Origin: Patiria pectinifera
Lineage: Eukaryota; Echinodermata; Asteroidea; Valvatida; Asterinidae
NCBI GenBank assembly: GCA_029964075.1
Contig: CM057133.1
Span: forward strand, 11,308,699 to 11,372,698
Length of the DNA stretch: 64,000 nt
Direction: 5' to 3'
The notes beneath the pieces were generated by a model. It had not been told where the DNA came from. It worked only from the letters and a program-made list of their open reading frames with translations, and ran no database searches. Positions 58,246-64,000 of this stretch are shown piece after piece. The translations under genes and the position numbers were made by a program. Positions within the stretch are counted from its first letter, which is position 1. Each line of letters begins with the position of its first letter.

Positions 58246-59570
58246 AAAAGAATGATCAACACAACGTACAACAATGATATCGCTATACATTTCAAGTACG
58301 TTATTACCTACCATTGAGGTGTGTATCTTAAATTGTAATTTCCCATGTGCTTATAAAATGCCAGTAAGTTTATACAATCATGATAAGGTTGTGACTTGAA
58401 TACATTTTGAAATCTGTTATCAAATCTCTAATCATTTCTTAGTAACGGAGTCCTCTCGGTAACCAACGTCTGATATATCTAAGCATAGAGCAAGGAACAG
58501 AAACATGCACATTGTATGCCACCCCGCGCGCCAGCCAATCTGAATTGACTTTATTCCAATGTGACGTCATTTCAATCAGAAATGTGGACTTGGCTGTTGA
58601 TTGGTCAATTTGGGCTGACCGTTTTTGTAATACAACAGCGGGTTACGGAGGACCCGTATGCAAGGCGCCCGCTGAATGGTCAGAATCTCGAGGTCCAAAC
58701 GCAGTCTTTTTTGCATAATTAATCACTCGATATGCTCAGATATCAAAGATACCGATATTCCGTTGACTAATCATCTAGGTTGGCCTGCAATATATACTAA
58801 ACAGTGTTTGTGTTGTTTCTTTAATCTGTAACGCATTTTTAGGGGGAAAAAAACCTTTAAAGCATTCATGTTTGTTACATAGTAGATTGGTTATTGGTTT
58901 GGAACGTGGCATGACGTCATTAACTCACCCAAGCACCATTTTGCACATGATTTTCCGTTGTTTGTGCAGCGCGTCACGTAGATGTGCATGGCACGCCGCG
59001 CGCGACATTTAAGCCCAACAGGAAAATGACATTAATCCAGAGTTATACTGCAAGAGATTAACTGAATCGTTTCATAATGTATTCAAGTCACAAACTCGAT
59101 CTTAAAGACTAAATGGCACGTTATAAGCACATAGCAAATTATGACATTTTAAAGATGCATATAGGCCTACTTCATACTCTTCAAAAAATTGATCTTTTTT
59201 TCTCCTATAACGACTTTTCAATGTATTTGTTTTGTTTTATCGAAAAAAACTACATGTTTTCCAATTGTTGACGTGCGCATCCCTCTGGTTTTCATTTTGT
59301 GGACAAATAACCCGCCCTGCGTGCCGAATTATTGAGTGGCAGCTAATATTTCGAATTTTGTAGAGAACTAAGTCAATAGCTAAACGTCGGTAGATTTGTT
59401 TGGTTCGATGCCTCATTCGAAATTGAGTTACTTTTAAATTGCTAGGAAAAAAAGCAATGGGAAGACAAACATATGGTTCACACAATAGATGCCATAGGCA
59501 AGCCTCGTAGGCCAGTGTCAGTCAATAGTGACAGTCAGTAAATATGTAACAGTCAAATTTACAAGTGGTA

Positions 59571-59598
59571 GTCAGTCAGTCAGTCAGTCAGTCAGTCA
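59571..59598. repeat. (GTCA)n microsatellite
   Basis: Seven direct tetranucleotide units; scattered AGTCA fragments upstream (59515-59555) suggest a longer decayed array. Confidence 0.9.
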
Positions 59599-59999
59599 AT
59601 GAGGTATCAAAAGGACATTATGTTTGCGCCTTTGGGACCATGAAACAAATAAGAGCACTTACCGCCACCATGTTTAGCAAAAGTCTAAAGAATAGTGTAC
59701 CACAAGTTATTGTTCTTTGCAAGTTAAAAAAGATTCACGCTATTTTCCCCCCAAAAATAGGGAGCCTCATTTTTGATAAGACTTAAAGATAAACAAAATG
59801 ACCTTATATTATCAAATTATTATACAAGGCTGATATGACGGAGGAAAGTTACTCTCTAAATTAACAGCCTTCAGTTTTGTTTTAGGAAATAAAGACAAAC
59901 ATTAAAGAGCTGCTTTTTAAAATTAATATTAAATAATTGCTTAGGATAAGCCCCAGCCCATCAGAATAACACTCAACTTGACCGCGAATCCACCATAAC

Positions 60000-60480
60000 C
60001 ACACAAGCGTCCGGCACCGCCTACTATTTTATGACACAGGCAGGATGAGCTCCGGCCATCAATTTCAATTCTAGCTTTCTGAGATTGTCTTGCTCAAATC
60101 GCCTGTCTAAATATTTCGTGGTTCTCATTAGGCAAAGAGCTTGCCTGTCGTTCCAGACACATCTCTTGCTAGGCGTACGTATCTCCCCTGACAGATTACT
60201 CTTTGACTTGCGACATATTGTTTAAAGTGATACTCCCCGCGTGTTACACGGGCGGAATAATCAAGGGAGACAGGGACCAGTCCGTGCTGATGTGTTCACC
60301 GTTACCGGGCGTGTGAAATTAATTTCAGGGTTTATGACTCCCTTTTCGCTGGCTAATCGTCATGTATCTACGATCAATATCAATTTGTGTAACTTGTCGC
60401 CGTAATGCGCGCTTACAACCCCACTCTGCAGGCACGGGAGGGTCGGGGCACTTTGGATTTACTTAATTCATCGTGTGGCT
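60000..60480. promoter_or_regulatory. Candidate cis-regulatory block 3' of Hmx
   Basis: Balanced composition with recurring homeodomain cores, including the perfect palindrome GAAATTAATTTC (60315-60326), GGCTAATCGTC and GGCTAATCATTC. No repeat-family match. Inference from motif content. Confidence 0.27.
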
Positions 60481-61309
60481 AATCATTCGCTAAGATAATT
60501 TCGAACAATAGTCATTTTTCTATTGGCTATCGCTTTGTCTCAATTACGGGTGGACTGGGCTGTTTTTGAGGAAGCGGCTGTAGAGATTGGCTAGTTTCCA
60601 CGAAAACATCTCAGGTCAACAACTGTGGCTTGTGTCAAGTCTACTAGTTTAGTGATTTTATAAGGACATAGTGGCTCTCACTATACATTACAACATTTAC
60701 ATTGTTTCAAACAAATTGGACTTTCTTTACAGTCGCTACCAAGTTACACATCTAGCAGTCAGATTTAGAAATGTTTTAAAGAGGTTTTAAACCATATTCA
60801 TCATTTCAACATTGTATGAAATGGTTTTCGTGTTTAAGCTAAAATGCTACACAACAGAACCTAATTTTACATAGACATTGGTGATTATCAAGGAATCCAT
60901 GATACAATAAGTTCCCATAGTCCATGTATGCTTTTTCACTAGAACTCGACGAATGATTACCATCAAAGTATAAACACTCTTTATAATATGCCTTTATTTT
61001 GGCCTCAATGTTCACCTATAACACGGTTGCATTATAGCTCCCTCCAGCCTCGCACAATAAAATACCCCCTTGCAGTTTGGCTTTCCAATCTTCGCCAAGT
61101 CCGAGCCGAAGAGTATACCCTTACGCCGATAAAAGATTTCATCTTGGAATTGACGTTTAAATGGGATCCTATTCCTAGTAATTATTTTTCCAATTTCGAG
61201 AAAATGTGGCCGATACTTACGGGGCAGCAAACGCCGCGCTCGCTTCGATTAGCCCGTGTGATATACAGTTTCAAGTCCGTGTTTTTGATGGTTGAAGCAG
61301 ACATCATGT

Positions 61310-61870
61310 AATAGTGGAAGCGCCCGGGGCGGTATAGGGGAGGAGGGGAGCGGCTCATTACTAACTGCAGTCTCTCCCTCCTTGTTTTACAACAGGCCTA
61401 GCCAAACTAATTCGCCAGCCCTGCTCCGTTGAGGCGAAGATTACGTCTCGATCGGAGATGTAGCAGGGGAAGAAAAAGTGCAAAATAATTAGAAATGATT
61501 AGGGTCCTGTAACGGCAGGAGATTAGTCTAACGAGTATAATGGTAATCGCAGCCATTTGAGGCTATTGCATGCTGTCAGCGCCTGTCGCTGATTTCCCGT
61601 CCGCTGGAGCCTCGATGAAGTTGGGAATAAAATACACACCGATCCATCATGGGCGCTGCAGTTATAAAAAAGGGATCCGGGGTACCGGTGGAAGAGTAAA
61701 GTGCCCGGTAGGAGAATGCATCGTCACTCGGTGGATGGGGAACTTGCCCGCGGTTTGACCGCGTGTATCGAGGGAGGTGTGGGTTGATGAGCGGCTGAAG
61801 CTTGTGAATTTAGCCCTACTGGTACTTCCTGTCACCATAAGGGGCCGGGGGCTGCGTGTATATTAACACT
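61310..61870. promoter_or_regulatory. Candidate cis-regulatory block 3' of Hmx
   Basis: GC-richer than its flanks, with several TAAT/ATTA sites (CTAATTCGCC, ATAATTAG, GATTAGGG, GATTAGTC, GGTAATCGC within 61.4-61.56 kb). No coding or repeat identity found. Confidence 0.27.
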
Positions 61871-63000
61871 GATTGCTCATGGGACATTTTCATCCGTATA
61901 GCTGTATAAAAAATCGGTCGTAATGAGCCAGTCTGGTGCCAGACTCATCGGCGTGGGAACGGGAGGCGGTTTGAGGAGAAGTTTTTGTCATATTCGAAAT
62001 AACAAAAATAAATACCAAATCTTCCGAATTATCACACCTGAAATATTACTTAGCCTGTCCCGTTTGGGAAATTATATTACTGAAGCCAACTACCATGAGA
62101 GAAAATGTTCCAATATATCATATCTATAAGATATCTTTTTAATCATCTTGTAGCTGTGGTGGATCCCGCCCTTTCTATTATAACCCTTCCCCCTCCCCCC
62201 CACTCCCCCAAACTACAATTATATACAAATTGTCATCGACTTTAGTACATGTATGATCATAATAGCTTTCACTCTTGCTACCGATGATATGCAAAGTTTA
62301 AACTCCATAAGAATGAATGAGTAGGTCCTATACGAATATGTGCTATTGCCCGCATAGGCTACGCTCAATGGAAAACGAAAACAAAAACAATCTCGGCACG
62401 AAAACAATTCGAGCACCGATGACATCGCAAAGTCATTCCTGTCTAAGATATATAGCGGAAGAACGTCTTATTTAACTTAATGATGTAAAGAAGAAAAACA
62501 TTCTACTTTGTCGTCACGTAGGCCGCAATCGAAGCACCGCATTTGCTTATTTTTATCATTGTATAAATTTATCATTTTTGCCCCCTGCTTGACTGGTATC
62601 ATCATGAACTGCAATTAAGGCAGGAAAAGAAAGCTGCCATTAAATAAAACGAGGTCTGACGTAGACATGCATCGTACCAAGAATTGTCGCGAAACACCTG
62701 AGCAGACGTACAATGACAACGGAGCGTCCACGAACATTTGGGTTCGGTAAACTTTGGATGTTTTCGGCACTGGATAGCATCTAGTGGTAGTGGCGGCTAC
62801 CTGACAAAGTGGGCTATAAATATAAATGCTAAAACAACTCCATTTTACTGGGTTGATCAAGTCTTTCCAGCGCTTTTATTAAATGAAACGTTTTCACCTA
62901 CATTGTGTAAATACAGGTAAACCAAGTCTTATTTTGCTGTTTGCACAGTTTGGGGAGACAGGTTGGGAAGTAGTTCTTTCCTCTCCTACCTCTAAGGGTG

Positions 63001-63470
63001 CAGGTCAGTATAGGCCCGAAATTGCCTACGCCGACCAAATCACGATTTGCATGCCCTCAACTTCTCAGGTATTAGTGCATTTTGAGGGCCGTGAACTTGA
63101 GGATTTAAAAAAAAGAAGGGTAGAAGCCGTGCAGAGCACTGCGAGCTCGTATTTCTGTGAAACTCGGATGAAGTTAGACCCTAAAAATTAATGGCTCTAT
63201 TTTCCAATGGATTGTAGGCGTCTTTTTTTCAAAATGGAGACGGGCGTCAGGAGAACTTTTAGGGTTGATCATCTTTGGATGGAATTTTCTCCCAAAAAGT
63301 CATGGTTAACTCCCAAAAAAAATGAACAGAAAATTAAAGATGATGAAGTGTGCTTTAATTTGGTGTATGTCTCAAACAGTTTGGAGAGCAATTTGTGAAT
63401 ATTTTTCATAAATTTGGGAAGTGCGCGTAATTACCATTGAGGTCTATGGCAGTCCAGTAATACTGGTCTG
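63001..63470. mobile_element. Full-length copy C of the same element family, opposite orientation
   Basis: Read in reverse it opens CAGACCAGTATTACTGGACT and closes at CAGGTCAGTAT, with imperfect 11-13-bp inverted ends. Its internal order matches copy A (37526-37975). Several short open frames across it come from this non-coding repeat. No target duplication seen. Confidence 0.75.
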
Positions 63471-63473
63471 CAA

Positions 63474-63665
63474 CACTACGGCCTGGGTTAGATTCCCGCT
63501 CTTGTCTTTATCTAGAGTGGGGTTTCTCTGCAATTTCCTTGTAAGCATTTTCGTCCATCACCTCTAAAACTGAACATCTCTATTCAACCTTCTTCATGCT
63601 TGTGAGCAACAGTTGCTAGAGCGTGCTTTGCAGGAATCCTTGGTCTCGTTACCATAAGTAAATGA
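63474..63665 (+). mobile_element. 5'-truncated copy of the same SINE
   Basis: It begins at the B-box region (GGGTTAGATTCCC) directly against the end of element copy C and continues to CAGGAATCCTTGGTCTCGTT and ATAAGTAAATG, matching the tail of the copy at 57955-58245. The 5' half is missing at the junction. Confidence 0.65.
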
Positions 63666-64000
63666 AAGTCACAAAAGCACAATAAGCCAGCTGCTAGAAG
63701 ATGGACGCGAAAAGCAAAGCGACATAATGTTTTTGCAGATTGGCTGCTCTGTTTTGTATGTTGGAATGATATCGGCACTTTGTCCCTTCTTATTGGTCAT
63801 GTTTGAAGCCGTGTTTTTTTTCTCGTTTCCTTGTGTGCCTTTAGTTCATTTGTACCATTTGCAGTCCATTTTGACTGGAATCAAAATATATAGAGTTTTC
63901 TTGAGTTATCAATGTTATTGATATTGGATATAAAACAAGTCAAGAGCAAGACGAAAGAAACTTCAAATGAGTGGAGACACACCCTTCTCGTTTGATTTCA
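63666..64000. other. Window end, nothing recognised
   Basis: AT-rich single-copy-looking sequence without exon, repeat or motif I can support. Confidence 0.5.

Larger units (their letters stand above)
58246..63000. other. Gene-free interval
   Basis: No coding exon recognised. A (GTCA)n run lies at 59571-59598. Mixed-composition blocks at about 60.0-60.48 and 61.31-61.87 kb are candidate regulatory DNA. C-rich homopolymers occur near 62190-62205. Confidence 0.5.

Noticed and set aside
62883-63398. Two + strand open frames at 62.9-63.4 kb that might look like exons
   Set aside because: They coincide with repeat copy C, whose relatives at 37.5 and 38.0 kb have different reading frames and stops.

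Overview
Type of genome. This is a gene-poor, AT-leaning animal nuclear window. The only genes I can support are two NK-class homeobox genes, each with two coding exons: an NK1 (slouch/Nkx1) gene at about 1.7-8.2 kb and an Hmx (NK5) gene at about 52.9-56.9 kb. Both are on the + strand. Spliceosomal introns with GT..AG borders, tRNA-derived SINEs, many short terminal-inverted-repeat elements and a strong excess of the palindrome TAGGCCTA point to an invertebrate. From general impression I would guess a deuterostome (echinoderm, hemichordate or amphioxus-like). The taxon is inference; the gene identities are not, because both homeodomains are diagnostic.

Layout. 1-1.7 kb: NK1 upstream region, rich in TAAT cores, with a TATA box at 1713. 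1826-6417: NK1 coding region, exons 1826-2435 and 5795-6417. Its 3.4-kb intron holds a perfect inverted repeat with 54-bp arms. 6.4-8.2 kb: probable NK1 3' UTR. 8.2-52.8 kb: about 45 kb with no recognisable gene. It alternates CpG-richer blocks that look like candidate regulatory DNA with mobile-element debris: a three-copy TTAA-flanked family, a 1-kb element with five copies of one 16-mer, a TTA-flanked MITE, fold-back elements at 36-37 kb, a family with 13-bp terminal repeats, a (TTGAT)n array and a minus-strand SINE. 52.85-56.9 kb: Hmx, with TATA box, exons 53424-53709 and 55648-56315, and a poly(A) signal at 56876. 56.9-64 kb: non-genic DNA with two related SINE copies and a second full copy of the 37.5-kb repeat family in the opposite orientation.

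How the genes relate. NK1 and Hmx belong to the ancient NK homeobox group and their linkage recurs in animals (vertebrates keep NKX1 and HMX genes on shared chromosomes). Here they lie head to tail with no gene between them. Each has one phase-1 intron separating an N-terminal exon carrying an eh1-like repressor motif from the homeobox exon. The gene-free interval is a natural place for enhancers of both genes, but no enhancer can be proved from the sequence alone.

Limits. No similarity search, alignment or transcript data were available. Transcript ends, start codons and regulatory calls are predictions. I found no rRNA, tRNA gene, CRISPR array or transposase coding region.
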